NCBI RefSeq assembly: GCF_006442545.2
Contig: NZ_CP083952.1
Span: forward strand, 992,001 to 1,056,000
Length of the DNA stretch: 64,000 nucleotides
DNA from: Mesorhizobium sp. B2-1-8
Lineage (GTDB): Bacteria; Pseudomonadota; Alphaproteobacteria; Rhizobiales; Rhizobiaceae
Direction of reading: 5' to 3'
Shown here: piece by piece, positions 29,538 through 36,409 of the stretch
How the letters are laid out: every line of letters starts with the position of its first letter
Numbering within the stretch: the first letter of the stretch is position 1
Notes under the pieces: generated by a model
The model's database searches: none
The model's input: the letters and a program-made list of their open reading frames with translations, nothing else
What the model was told of the DNA's origin: nothing
Made by a program: the position numbers and the translations under genes

Positions 29538-29734
29538 GTGCGATCCTTGTCTGTTCAGCCTGAAAGGGAACGGACGCCGATGGCATGCAATCACGCGCAA
29601 AGGTGCGGGTACGGCCATTTCCGCTGTCCGCTCCCAAGCAACCCGAGCCGTTCAAGGCGGCGCGTGCGCTGGTCCGGCGCTAATTCTGTTCCCGAGCCGA
29701 CCGCTGGCACGGATGACCCGGATATAGAGAATTT

Positions 29735-29751
29735 TCTGGAATAGTTCTAGA
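29735..29751. promoter_or_regulatory. Irr/ICE-box-like palindrome in acnA-ccmA gap
   Basis: TCTGGAA-TAG-TTCTAGA is an imperfect 7-3-7 inverted repeat. Read on the minus strand it is TCTAGAA-CTA-TTCCAGA, close to the rhizobial iron-control element TTTAGAA-N3-TTCTAAA bound by Irr. It lies 198 bp upstream of acnA and 68 bp upstream of ccmA, genes for an iron-sulphur enzyme and for haem handling. Assignment is by resemblance only. Confidence 0.45.
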
Positions 29752-29818
29752 CAGTTGCAAAGCAAATTTGTGCGATGCGGCAGCGACGGTGCCGCATCGT
29801 TCCAGGGACAGGCATGGG

Positions 29819-30430
29819 ATGCGGCTGATCGCCGAAAATCTGGGCGGCGAGCGCGGCGGCGCGACGGTGTTCTCCGGCATCGGGTTTGTGCTGGAGGCCG
29901 GACAGGCGCTGATCGTCACCGGGCCGAACGGTTCGGGCAAATCGACCTTGCTCAGGGTGGTCGCCGGACTGCTGCCGAAAGCCGAAGGCCGCCTGCTGCT
30001 CGAAGGCGGCGGCGACGAATTCCCCTCGATCGCCTCGGCCTGCCACTATCTCGGCCACCAGAACGCGATGAAGACGGCGCTGAGCGTGACCGAGAATTTG
30101 CGCTTCTGGCGGGAGTTCCATGGCGAAGGCCGGCTCGATGTCGAGGAGGCGCTGGAAACAGTCGGGCTGGGCGGCATCGGCCATTTGCCGTTCGGCTATC
30201 TCTCGACCGGACAGCGACGCCGCGCGGCGATCGCGAAACTTCTGGTCAGCCACCGGCCGTTGTGGCTGCTGGATGAGCCGACGGCGGGGCTGGACAAGGC
30301 CTCGGAGGCGCGGTTCGCGGGACTGATGCGCGGGCATTGCGCGGATGGCGGGATGATCGTGGCGGCGACGCATCTGCCGCTGGGATTGGAGGGGGCGAAG
30401 GCGCTGGCAATGGGGCAGAGCTTTCCATGA
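29819..30430 (+). CDS. ccmA: Cytochrome c biogenesis ABC ATPase CcmA
   Basis: A 203-residue ABC ATPase with Walker A GPNGSGKST (about 38-46), a Ccm-type signature LSTGQRRR in place of LSGGQ, Walker B LWLLDEPTAGLD and the helix ending VAATHLPLG. It energises release of holo-CcmE from the CcmABCD haem-handling complex. ATG 29819 is chosen since the frame upstream is not conserved. It opens the ccm operon, but a long palindromic repeat separates it from ccmB. Confidence 0.94.
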   Translation: MRLIAENLGGERGGATVFSGIGFVLEAGQALIVTGPNGSGKSTLLRVVAGLLPKAEGRLLLEGGGDEFPSIASACHYLGHQNAMKTALSVTENLRFWREFHGEGRLDVEEALETVGLGGIGHLPFGYLSTGQRRRAAIAKLLVSHRPLWLLDEPTAGLDKASEARFAGLMRGHCADGGMIVAATHLPLGLEGAKALAMGQSFP

Positions 30431-30442
30431 TTGCGCTTTACG

Positions 30443-30602
30443 GCGCCCCCCTCTGCCCTGCCGGGCATCTCCCCCACGAGGGGGGAGATTGGATGTTGTC
30501 TCGGCTTTCGCCAATCTCCAACGTCTCAAAAGAGGCGCGATGGTCGAAGCTGCCGATCTCCCCCCTCGTGGGGGAGATGTCCGGCAGGACAGAGGGGGGC
30601 GC
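30443..30602. repeat. Long rhizobial palindromic element between ccmA and ccmB
   Basis: Two nearly complementary arms of 48 bp (30443-30490 and 30555-30602; about 45 matches) begin GCGCCCCCCTCTGCCCTGCC and end GGCAGGACAGAGGGGGGCGC, with the inner CTCCCCCACGAGGGGGGAG. They are separated by a 64-bp loop. This is a common mobile-type intergenic palindrome of Rhizobiales; here it lies inside an operon and would form a strong hairpin in the ccmA-ccmB mRNA. Confidence 0.85.
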
Positions 30603-30638
30603 GACAGGACGCCAGCTTCAACAGGGGACCACATCGTA

Positions 30639-31304
30639 ATGTGGTCCCTCCTCCTCCGCGACATCCGCCTTTCGATCCGCGCCGGCGGCGGCGCGTTGAC
30701 CGGCGTCATCTTCTTCCTCGCCGTCATCGCCACCATCCCGTTCGGCGTCGGGCCGGACCTCAAGCTCTTGGCCCGCATCGGCCCGGCGATCCTGTGGATC
30801 GGGGCGCTGCTTGCCTGCCTGCTCGGGCTCGACCGGCTGTTCCAGGCCGACCGCGAGGACGGCTCACTCGATCTGCTGGTGCTCGGCAACGACCGGCACA
30901 TGCTGGCGCTGACGGTGCTGGTGAAATGCGTGGCGCATTGGGCGGGCAGCGTCTTGCCGCTGGTGGTCGCCGCGCCGCTGCTCGGCCTGTTCATGAACAT
31001 GGAGCCGTTGGCGATCGGCGCCACGGCGCTGACGCTTCTGGTCGGCACGCCGGCCATCACCTTCATCGGCGCCGTGGGCGCCGCGGTGGCGGTGGCGCTG
31101 CCGCGTGGCGGGCTCTTGATCTCGGTGCTGGTGCTGCCGCTGACCATCCCGGTGCTGATCTTCGGCGTTTCGGCAAGCTATGGCGCGACGGCCAATCCCG
31201 ATCCGTTCCTGCAGCCTTTCCTCATTCTTGCCGCGCTGACCTTGTTCCTTGCGGTGCTGGGCCCCGTGGCCGCGGCGCTGGCGCTACGCCATGGTACGGA
31301 TTGA
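30639..31304 (+). CDS. ccmB: Haem exporter protein CcmB
   Basis: Product of 221 residues from ATG 30639 (MWSLLLRDIRLSIRAGGG), the standard CcmB N-terminus. Six hydrophobic segments follow, with the DRLFQADREDGSLDLL cytoplasmic loop diagnostic for CcmB. It is the membrane subunit of CcmAB that works with CcmC, CcmD and CcmE in cytochrome c maturation. Its TGA at 31302-31304 overlaps the ATG of an Imm50-like gene (TGATG), where ccmC would be expected. Confidence 0.94.
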   Translation: MWSLLLRDIRLSIRAGGGALTGVIFFLAVIATIPFGVGPDLKLLARIGPAILWIGALLACLLGLDRLFQADREDGSLDLLVLGNDRHMLALTVLVKCVAHWAGSVLPLVVAAPLLGLFMNMEPLAIGATALTLLVGTPAITFIGAVGAAVAVALPRGGLLISVLVLPLTIPVLIFGVSASYGATANPDPFLQPFLILAALTLFLAVLGPVAAALALRHGTD

Positions 31305-31687
31305 TGTGGCCGCTACGCATTGAAAACCCGATCTTCCTGCAGAACATCTACGGCAACTATCCCGATCTGTCGTCCGTCGAGATCACATCAGCAGCGATGA
31401 ACCGCGACGGCCCCAGCATGCACCTCTCGTTTATGTCGACAGTGCTTCCCTATCGTCCGCCGGCCAAATGGGGTGAGTTCAACGCAGTGTCTTTCGGGCT
31501 CGAATTCATCGGGATCGAGACGATCAGCCTGCGCAAATTCCAGAGCAACGGCTTGAGCGCCATTAGGATGTGGGATGACGCAGGCAAAATTCTGCTCACC
31601 TGTGAAGGCACCGTACGGCTTTCGCTGACATGCCAAGCTATGCGTATTTCCAGTATTTGGGGTTTTTTGCTGTCGAAGGCGCCATAA
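31304..31687 (+). CDS. Imm50-like protein in the place of ccmC
   Basis: A 127-residue soluble protein coupled to ccmB by TGATG. It starts MWPLRIENPIFLQNIYGNYPD and has the alternating pattern VEITSAAMNRDGPSMHLSF, KWGEFNAVSFGLEFIGIETISL and a C-terminal EGTVRLSLTCQAMRISSIW, which resembles the immunity protein 50 family linked to polymorphic toxins. The codon composition is less GC-rich than ccmA/ccmB. No toxin gene lies nearby. It has no membrane segments, and so is not a CcmC. Assignment to Imm50 is from pattern memory; its presence in this operon is odd. Confidence 0.55.
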   Translation: MWPLRIENPIFLQNIYGNYPDLSSVEITSAAMNRDGPSMHLSFMSTVLPYRPPAKWGEFNAVSFGLEFIGIETISLRKFQSNGLSAIRMWDDAGKILLTCEGTVRLSLTCQAMRISSIWGFLLSKAP

Positions 31688-31765
31688 CCGCAAATCTGCC
31701 GCAGACGCCATTCATTGCGGCGGACGGCCGCCCCAGTTATGAACTGGCAAGCCTTGGATCGAGAG

Positions 31766-31939
31766 ATGAGCCCGCACGCCCTTTACGTCACCGCCGCCTA
31801 CGCCATCACGGCGATCGTGCTGGCCGGACTGATCGGCTGGATCCTGCTCGACCAGCGGGCACGCAAGCGCGAACTCGCCGAACTCGAGGCGGCCGGGGTG
31901 CGGCGGCGCTCCGACAAGACCGGGGCGGGAAAGCCGTGA
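31766..31939 (+). CDS. ccmD: Haem exporter accessory protein CcmD
   Basis: Product of 57 residues from ATG 31766, preceded by GGATCGAGAG. It is a single-span membrane protein: MSPHALYVTAAYAITAIVLA then GLIGWILLDQRARKRELAELE, the standard CcmD layout with a basic, coiled cytoplasmic tail ending RRRSDKTGAGKP. CcmD bridges CcmC and CcmE in haem delivery. The GTG of ccmG overlaps its stop (GTGA at 31936-31939). Confidence 0.9.
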   Translation: MSPHALYVTAAYAITAIVLAGLIGWILLDQRARKRELAELEAAGVRRRSDKTGAGKP

Positions 31940-32514
31940 GCAGCGAAACCGAAACGCCGCCGCCAGTCCGTCGCCGCCTGTTCGTGTTTTTGCCGCTGCT
32001 GGTCTTCCTCGGCCTGGCCGGACTGTTCCTGTCGCAGCTGTTGTCGGGGCGCGATGTCTCGGAAGTGCCGTCGGCCTTGATCGGTCTGCCGGCACCGCAA
32101 ACCAACCTGCCGCCCCTGGAGGGCAGCAATCTGCCCGGGCTCGATTCGAAAGCCTTCGCCGGCAAGGTCACGCTGGTCAACGTCTTTGCGTCGTGGTGCG
32201 CGCCATGCAGGGAAGAACACCCGGTGCTTCTGGCGCTGGCGCAGGACAAGCGATTCGCGATGGCGGCGCTGAATTACAAGGACCGGCCGGAAAACGCCCG
32301 CCGCTTCCTCGGCGACCTCGGCAACCCGTTCCAGGCGATCGGCGTCGACGAAGCCGGCCGCACGGCGATCGACTGGGGTGTCTATGGCGTGCCGGAAACC
32401 TTCGTCATCGGCAAGGATGGCAAGATAGCCTACAAGCATGTCGGCCCGCTGACGGCCGAGTCCGCCACGGAGCTTCTGCTGCCGCAGATCGACAAGGCGC
32501 TCGCGGCGTATTGA
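31936..32514 (+). CDS. ccmG: Thiol:disulfide interchange protein CcmG/DsbE
   Basis: The 192-residue protein has an N-terminal membrane anchor (RRRLFVFLPLLVFLGLAGLFL) and a periplasmic thioredoxin domain with the active site ASWCAPCREEHP and the CcmG/ResA-type insert before GVYGVPETFVIGKDGKIAYKHVGPL. It reduces the apocytochrome c haem-binding Cys in the periplasm. Translation is coupled to ccmD. An inverted-repeat element begins right after the stop. Confidence 0.94.
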   Translation: MSSETETPPPVRRRLFVFLPLLVFLGLAGLFLSQLLSGRDVSEVPSALIGLPAPQTNLPPLEGSNLPGLDSKAFAGKVTLVNVFASWCAPCREEHPVLLALAQDKRFAMAALNYKDRPENARRFLGDLGNPFQAIGVDEAGRTAIDWGVYGVPETFVIGKDGKIAYKHVGPLTAESATELLLPQIDKALAAY

Positions 32515-32515
32515 T

Positions 32516-32632
32516 ATTCAGGTGATGCCGGCCTGCAAATGGAGGCGTCCCGCGCTTCCGGCGCTCACGTGCTTAAGTACGCTCCGCTCCGGTTCTCGGA
32601 AACCACCATTTTCGGCTCGGCCTGACCTGAAT
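32516..32632. repeat. ATTCAGGT...ACCTGAAT element, long copy
   Basis: Terminal perfect inverted 8-mers ATTCAGGT (32516-32523) and ACCTGAAT (32625-32632) bound a 117-bp segment that starts GATGCCGGCC and ends GGCCTG. A 31-bp copy with the same ends is at 43229-43259. It begins 2 bp after the ccmG stop and may act as terminator. Confidence 0.65.
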
Positions 32633-32674
32633 CTCAAAGCGCCTGGGCGGCGCCGAGACACTCGACTGAAGAAA

Positions 32675-32842
32675 TCAGCCGTAGATCTGCTTGTGGATCT
32701 GGTAGAGCATTTCCGAGCGGTCGGCGCGCATGTCGGCCAGATCGCGGCTGGAGAAGCTGTCGATTTCGGCGACGAGGCGGTTGTAGTGCTTGCGCTTGGC
32801 GATGCTGCTGCGAGCGCGGGTCATGAGATCGTTGAAGATCAT
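32675..32842 (-). CDS. DUF1127 (YjiS-like) small protein
   Basis: Product of 55 residues from ATG 32842 (AAGGAACC upstream). Sequence MIFNDLMTRARSSIAKRKHY then RLVAEIDSFSSRDLADMRADR is the usual DUF1127 pattern with a basic N-terminal helix and a YxxLxxxxDxxLxDxGxxR-like core, here SRDLADMRADR. Small DUF1127 proteins in alphaproteobacteria affect phosphate and carbon responses and RNA turnover. The gene is preceded by a perfect 15-bp inverted repeat at 32916-32955. Confidence 0.82.
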   Translation of the reverse strand: MIFNDLMTRARSSIAKRKHYNRLVAEIDSFSSRDLADMRADRSEMLYQIHKQIYG

Positions 32843-32915
32843 AGCAAGGTTCCTTCTGTGCCGCATTCTCGCGGCTGGTTCTTCCTCCCTTGATCGATAC
32901 GGAACATGACATAGT

Positions 32916-32955
32916 AATGGTGCATTGCAAAAAGAAGATGTTGCAATGCACCATT
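32916..32955 (-). promoter_or_regulatory. Perfect 15-bp palindrome upstream of DUF1127 gene
   Basis: AATGGTGCATTGCAA (32916-32930) and TTGCAATGCACCATT (32941-32955) are exact complements around a 10-nt AAAGAAGATG centre, 74 bp before the DUF1127 start. Operator for a dimeric regulator is the simplest reading; a hairpin in an mRNA leader is also possible. Confidence 0.55.
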
Positions 32956-33093
32956 GCACGCAGCGCATAGCCGGTTAATGGCGTCCTAAGGCACGTCCTG
33001 TCCGTTTTGTCTTACAAATTGCGCATACCCCGTCTTGCCAGATCGGTCGCGGGCTGGCTTGATCCGGCGTCACGTGATGCCGGGAGGAAATGC

Positions 33094-34014
33094 ATGGCGG
33101 CCGCAGATTATTACGAAATTCTCGATCCGCGTTTCGCGCGCCTGTTCAACGGCAACGCGCAAGTGGAGAAACTGTTCACGGGTTGCCGCTGGGCTGAAGG
33201 GCCGGCCTGGTTCGCCGCCGGCCGCTATGTCGTTTGGTCGGACATTCCGAACAACCGCATGCTGCGCTTTGACGAAACCGACGGCAGCGTCAGCGTGTTC
33301 CGGCAGCCGTCGGGGAATTCCAACGGCAACACCGTCGACCGGCAGGGCCGGCTGGTCACCTGCGAGCATTCGGGCCGCCGCGTCAGCCGCACCGAGCATG
33401 ACGGCTCGGTCACCACCATCGCCGCCAAATGGAAGGGCAAGCCGCTGAACTCGCCCAACGACGTGGTGGTGAAGTCCGACGGCTCGATCTGGTTCACCGA
33501 CCCGACCTATGGCATCGACACCGACTATGAAGGCGACAAGGCCGAGAGCGAGATCGGCGCCTGCCATGTCTACCGGGTCGACCCCGACAGCGGTGAGGTC
33601 GAAGCGGTGATCACCGATATGGTCAGGCCGAACGGGCTCGCCTTCTCGCTCGACGAAAGCCTGCTCTACGTCGTCGACACCGGCCGCACGCATGGCGCGC
33701 AGAATCCGGCGCATATGCGGGTGTTCAATGTCGGCAAGCACGGCAAGAAGGTTTCGGGCGGTAAGGTGTTCGCGGACTGCACATCAGGCCTGTTCGACGG
33801 CTTCCGGCTCGATGCCGACGGGCGTATCTGGACCAGCGCGGCCGACGGCATCCATTGCTACGATCCGGACGGCACGCTGATCGGCAAGGTCAAGGTGCTG
33901 GAGGTGACCGCCAATTGCGTGTTCGGCGGCGCCAAGCTGAACTGCCTCTACATCGCCGGCACCACCTCGCTTTATGCGGTGCGGCTGATGGTGAACGGGG
34001 CCAAGACGTACTGA
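33094..34014 (+). CDS. SMP-30/gluconolactonase/LRE family lactonase
   Basis: Product of 306 residues from ATG 33094, with GGGAGGA before it (an upstream ATG at 33007 lacks a site). It has the SMP-30 beta-propeller marks: WAEGPAWFAAGRYVVWSDIPNNRMLR, GNSNGNTVDRQGRLVTCEHSGRR, LNSPNDVVVKSDGSIWFTDPTYG and RPNGLAFSLDESLLYVVDTG. These supply metal ligands Glu, Asn and Asp. Family enzymes open sugar lactones. A tautomerase gene follows 23 bp downstream, which suggests a shared catabolic role that I cannot specify. Confidence 0.92.
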   Translation: MAAADYYEILDPRFARLFNGNAQVEKLFTGCRWAEGPAWFAAGRYVVWSDIPNNRMLRFDETDGSVSVFRQPSGNSNGNTVDRQGRLVTCEHSGRRVSRTEHDGSVTTIAAKWKGKPLNSPNDVVVKSDGSIWFTDPTYGIDTDYEGDKAESEIGACHVYRVDPDSGEVEAVITDMVRPNGLAFSLDESLLYVVDTGRTHGAQNPAHMRVFNVGKHGKKVSGGKVFADCTSGLFDGFRLDADGRIWTSAADGIHCYDPDGTLIGKVKVLEVTANCVFGGAKLNCLYIAGTTSLYAVRLMVNGAKTY

Positions 34015-34037
34015 TCAGGAATGAACGGGAGGACGCC

Positions 34038-34247
34038 ATGCCATTCGTCAATATCCGCATCGTCAAGGAAGTGATCGCCGCCGATCCGGCCGGCAAGAAG
34101 GCTGACATCGCCAGGAAAGTCACGGCGGCCATCATGGACGCCACCGGGCTTGGCAATGACGATGTCTGGGTGATCTTCGAGGAGGTCAACGCCCGCGACT
34201 GGTATGTCGGCAAGACCGATGTCGAGACATTGCGGGGGAAGAAGTAA
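34038..34247 (+). CDS. 4-oxalocrotonate tautomerase family protein
   Basis: The 69-residue protein has Pro1 after removal of Met (MPFVNIRIVKEVIAADPAGKK), the catalytic base of this superfamily, and the conserved Arg/Trp region VIFEEVNARDWYVG. The length is typical of a 4-OT monomer. The gene directly follows the lactonase on the same strand with GGGAGGA upstream of its ATG. The substrate is unknown. A long palindromic repeat starts 4 bp after its stop. Confidence 0.88.
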   Translation: MPFVNIRIVKEVIAADPAGKKADIARKVTAAIMDATGLGNDDVWVIFEEVNARDWYVGKTDVETLRGKK

Positions 34248-34251
34248 GGTG

Positions 34252-34415
34252 CCTCTTCCTTCTCCCGTTGTGGGAGAAGGTGGCCTCGCGAAGCGAGGTC
34301 GGATGAGGGGTATTCCAGGGAACACCAACGCCTCATTCCGCTGGAACACCCCTCAACCGTCTCGGCGCTGCGCGCCGATCCACCTTCTCCCACAAGAAGG
34401 GGAGAAGGAAGAGAG
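34252..34415. repeat. Long rhizobial palindromic element after the tautomerase gene
   Basis: Arms of about 65 bp starting CTCTTCCTTCTCCC and ending GGGAGAAGGAAGAG. The left arm also has GGTGGCCTCGCGAAGCGAGGTC and GGATGAGGGG, complemented on the right as CCCCTCAACCGTCTCGGCGC and GATCCACCTTCTCCC. Similar in type to the elements at 30443 and within ftsY. Confidence 0.8.
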
Positions 34416-34423
34416 GCCGCCGC

Positions 34424-34954
34424 TCATCGCGTGCGGATGAAATCCGCGAAGGCAGCCAGCGCGTCGCGCATCGCAAGCACGTTCACCGGGTCGGCCAGAA
34501 TGCTCTCTACCTCCGGCGGCTTCTTGCCGAGCAGGGCAATTTCCAATCCGCCATCATAAAGCGCGAACGACATCGTCCGCATGATCTCCGCCAGAGCCGC
34601 GCGGGCATGGAGCGAGCGTGCCGAGGCGTGCGCCAGCATGGCCGATTTGGCCACGGCGGCGTCGCGCGAGACCAGCCAGTCGAGCGCGTTCTTCAGCCCG
34701 CCCGGCACGCCATGGGCATATTCGGGGCAGGAGACGATGACACCGTCGGCGCCGGTGACGGCGTCGATCAGGTCGGAGGCTTCACGCGGCGTCCGCTCGC
34801 CCTCGTCGTCGGGGTTGAAGATCGGTAGTCGGCCAAGTCCGTCATAGACGGTGACGAGGCAGCCCTCGGGCGCGTTCAGCGCCAATGCCGCGACCAGGGC
34901 CGAATTGGTGGAGGCGGCCCGCAGGCTGCCCGAGATGGCAAGAAGATTGAGCAA
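34424..34954 (-). CDS. NADPH-dependent FMN reductase family protein
   Basis: Product of 176 residues read from TTG 34954 (M-LNLLAISGSLRAASTNSALVAAL); a GTG at 34996 in the same frame, overlapping the upstream gene's stop, would add 14 residues and remains possible. The flavin phosphate loop GSLRAASTN and the isoalloxazine-contacting CPEYAHGVPGGLKNALDWLVS identify the family of NAD(P)H:FMN/quinone reductases. Residue numbering near the start is unsure. It follows the pyridoxamine-oxidase-like gene, with which it may be co-transcribed as a redox pair. Confidence 0.85.
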   Translation of the reverse strand: MLNLLAISGSLRAASTNSALVAALALNAPEGCLVTVYDGLGRLPIFNPDDEGERTPREASDLIDAVTGADGVIVSCPEYAHGVPGGLKNALDWLVSRDAAVAKSAMLAHASARSLHARAALAEIMRTMSFALYDGGLEIALLGKKPPEVESILADPVNVLAMRDALAAFADFIRTR

Positions 34955-34989
34955 GACAGGCAAGTCCGGGCGATTCGTGGGCCGAAACC

Positions 34990-35610
34990 CTACCACATCG
35001 TTTGCTTGTACTCGTCGTCCAGCCAGCGGTCGGTCGCCTCGGCCGAATCGGCCAATGCCAGCTGGTCGCGCAGGATCTGGCCGAGCGTCGGCAGCGTCGC
35101 GCGGTCGAACCAGCTCTCCGGCTTCCACAGATCGGAGCGCATGAATGCCTTGGCGCAATGCATGTAGGCGGCCTTGACTGCGACCACGATGACGCTTTGC
35201 GGCGCCTTGCCGTCGACGGCGAGGCGCTCGCGCAAAGTGGCATCCACGGTGATGCGGGCTTCGCCGTTGACGCGCAGAGTCTCGTTCATGCCCGGGATGA
35301 GAAAGAGCAGCCCGACCGAGGGATTGCGCAGGATGTTCTCCAGCGTATCCAGCCGGTTGTTGCCGGGCCGGTCGGGGATGGCGATCGTCTTCTCGTCGAG
35401 AATGGCGGTGAAACCGGGCTTGTCGCCTTTCGGGGTGACGTCGGCATTGCCTTCGCCATCGGACGAGCCGATCAGCACGAACGGGCTCTTGCCGATGAAG
35501 GAGCGGCAATGGCCGTCGAGCGCCTTCAGTTCCTTGCGGATCGAGCCATCGGTCGAACGTGGGGTCTTGTAGATCGTCCGCAGCTCTTCCTGGGTGGTGA
35601 CGAATTCCAT
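34990..35610 (-). CDS. Pyridoxamine 5'-phosphate oxidase-like flavoprotein (MSMEG_1061/alr4036 group)
   Basis: Product of 206 residues from ATG 35610 with GGGGAGAG before it. The split-barrel motifs SFIGKSPFVLIGSSDGEGNADVTPKGD, RPGNNRLDTLENILRNPSVGLLF and IPGMNETLRVNGEARIT characterise a group of FMN-binding proteins related to PNPOx. No specific substrate is known for this group. It lies 36 bp upstream of the NADPH-FMN reductase on the same strand, so the pair may share flavin chemistry. Confidence 0.85.
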   Translation of the reverse strand: MEFVTTQEELRTIYKTPRSTDGSIRKELKALDGHCRSFIGKSPFVLIGSSDGEGNADVTPKGDKPGFTAILDEKTIAIPDRPGNNRLDTLENILRNPSVGLLFLIPGMNETLRVNGEARITVDATLRERLAVDGKAPQSVIVVAVKAAYMHCAKAFMRSDLWKPESWFDRATLPTLGQILRDQLALADSAEATDRWLDDEYKQTMW

Positions 35611-35635
35611 GGCTCTCCCCTTTGTTTGTCTCGAC

Positions 35636-35679
35636 GCAATTCCGGACGGAAAACCGCTACACACTTTTCCTGGAATTGC
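35636..35679. repeat. Palindromic element, GCAATTCCGG family (copy 2, best)
   Basis: GCAATTCCGG at 35636-35645 and GGAATTGC at 35672-35679 frame a core ACGGAAAACCGCTACACAC then TTTTCCT. Same family as 24146-24182 and a partial copy at 41953. It sits between the PNPOx-like gene and yciB. Confidence 0.75.
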
Positions 35680-35680
35680 T

Positions 35681-36355
35681 CTATTTGCCGGCGTTCTCTT
35701 CCCCGCCGGCCTTGTCGTCGAGCGAATGGCGCAGGATCAGCGGCATCTGGCTGAAGGTGAACAGAAGCGTGATCGGCATGATGCCCCAGACCTTGAAGGT
35801 AACCCAGGTGTCGGTGGAAAAATTGCGCCAGACAACTTCGTTGACGACGGCCAGGAACAGGAAGAACAGGCCCCAGCGGAAGGTGAGCTTGCGCCAGCCT
35901 TCGGCATCGAGCTTGAAGGCGGACTCGAAGACATAGCCGAGCAGCGAGCGACCGAAGAAGAGGCCGCCGAGCAGCACGCCGCCGAACAGGGTGTTGACGA
36001 TGGTCGGCTTCATCTTGATGAAGATGTCGTCCTGCAGATAGAGCGTCAACGCGCCGAAGATGAAGACGACGACGCCCGACACCATCGGCATGATCGGCAA
36101 GGTCCGGGTGAGCAGCCACGAGGCGATCAACGCGATCGCGGTCGCGGCCATGAACAGGCCGGTGGCGACGAAGATAGGGCCGCCAAACTCGGCCAGCACG
36201 GGTAATTTCTGCGTCAGCCACTCGCCGCGCGCATTGGCGAAGAAGAAGACCATCAACGGTCCAAGCTCCAGCGCCAGCTTGAGCACGGGATTGACGCCTT
36301 CCTTCTTCTCTTTCTGCGGGTCGGACGGATCGCGTTCGAGAATGGGTGGGTTCAT
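35681..36355 (-). CDS. yciB: Septation protein A / inner membrane-spanning protein YciB
   Basis: Product of 224 residues from ATG 36355, preceded by AAGGAAACC. Hydrophobic segments include [57 protein letters not shown] and [20 protein letters not shown]; the YciB/IspZ signature [18 protein letters not shown] is present. It is an inner-membrane protein affecting envelope and septation in Enterobacteria. It is often followed in Rhizobiales by ftsY upstream, as here (ftsY, 54 bp away on the same strand). Confidence 0.92.
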   Translation of the reverse strand: MNPPILERDPSDPQKEKKEGVNPVLKLALELGPLMVFFFANARGEWLTQKLPVLAEFGGPIFVATGLFMAATAIALIASWLLTRTLPIMPMVSGVVVFIFGALTLYLQDDIFIKMKPTIVNTLFGGVLLGGLFFGRSLLGYVFESAFKLDAEGWRKLTFRWGLFFLFLAVVNEVVWRNFSTDTWVTFKVWGIMPITLLFTFSQMPLILRHSLDDKAGGEENAGK

Positions 36356-36409
36356 GGTTTCCTTCTTACGCACGATCCAATCCGGAAGCACTTCCGGCAT
36401 CGTGCTTGT

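Noticed and set aside
31630..31765. Frameshifted extension of the Imm50-like gene (MPSYAYFQYLGFFAVEG...)
   Set aside because: The in-frame C-terminus already fits the end of the family, so no frameshift is needed.
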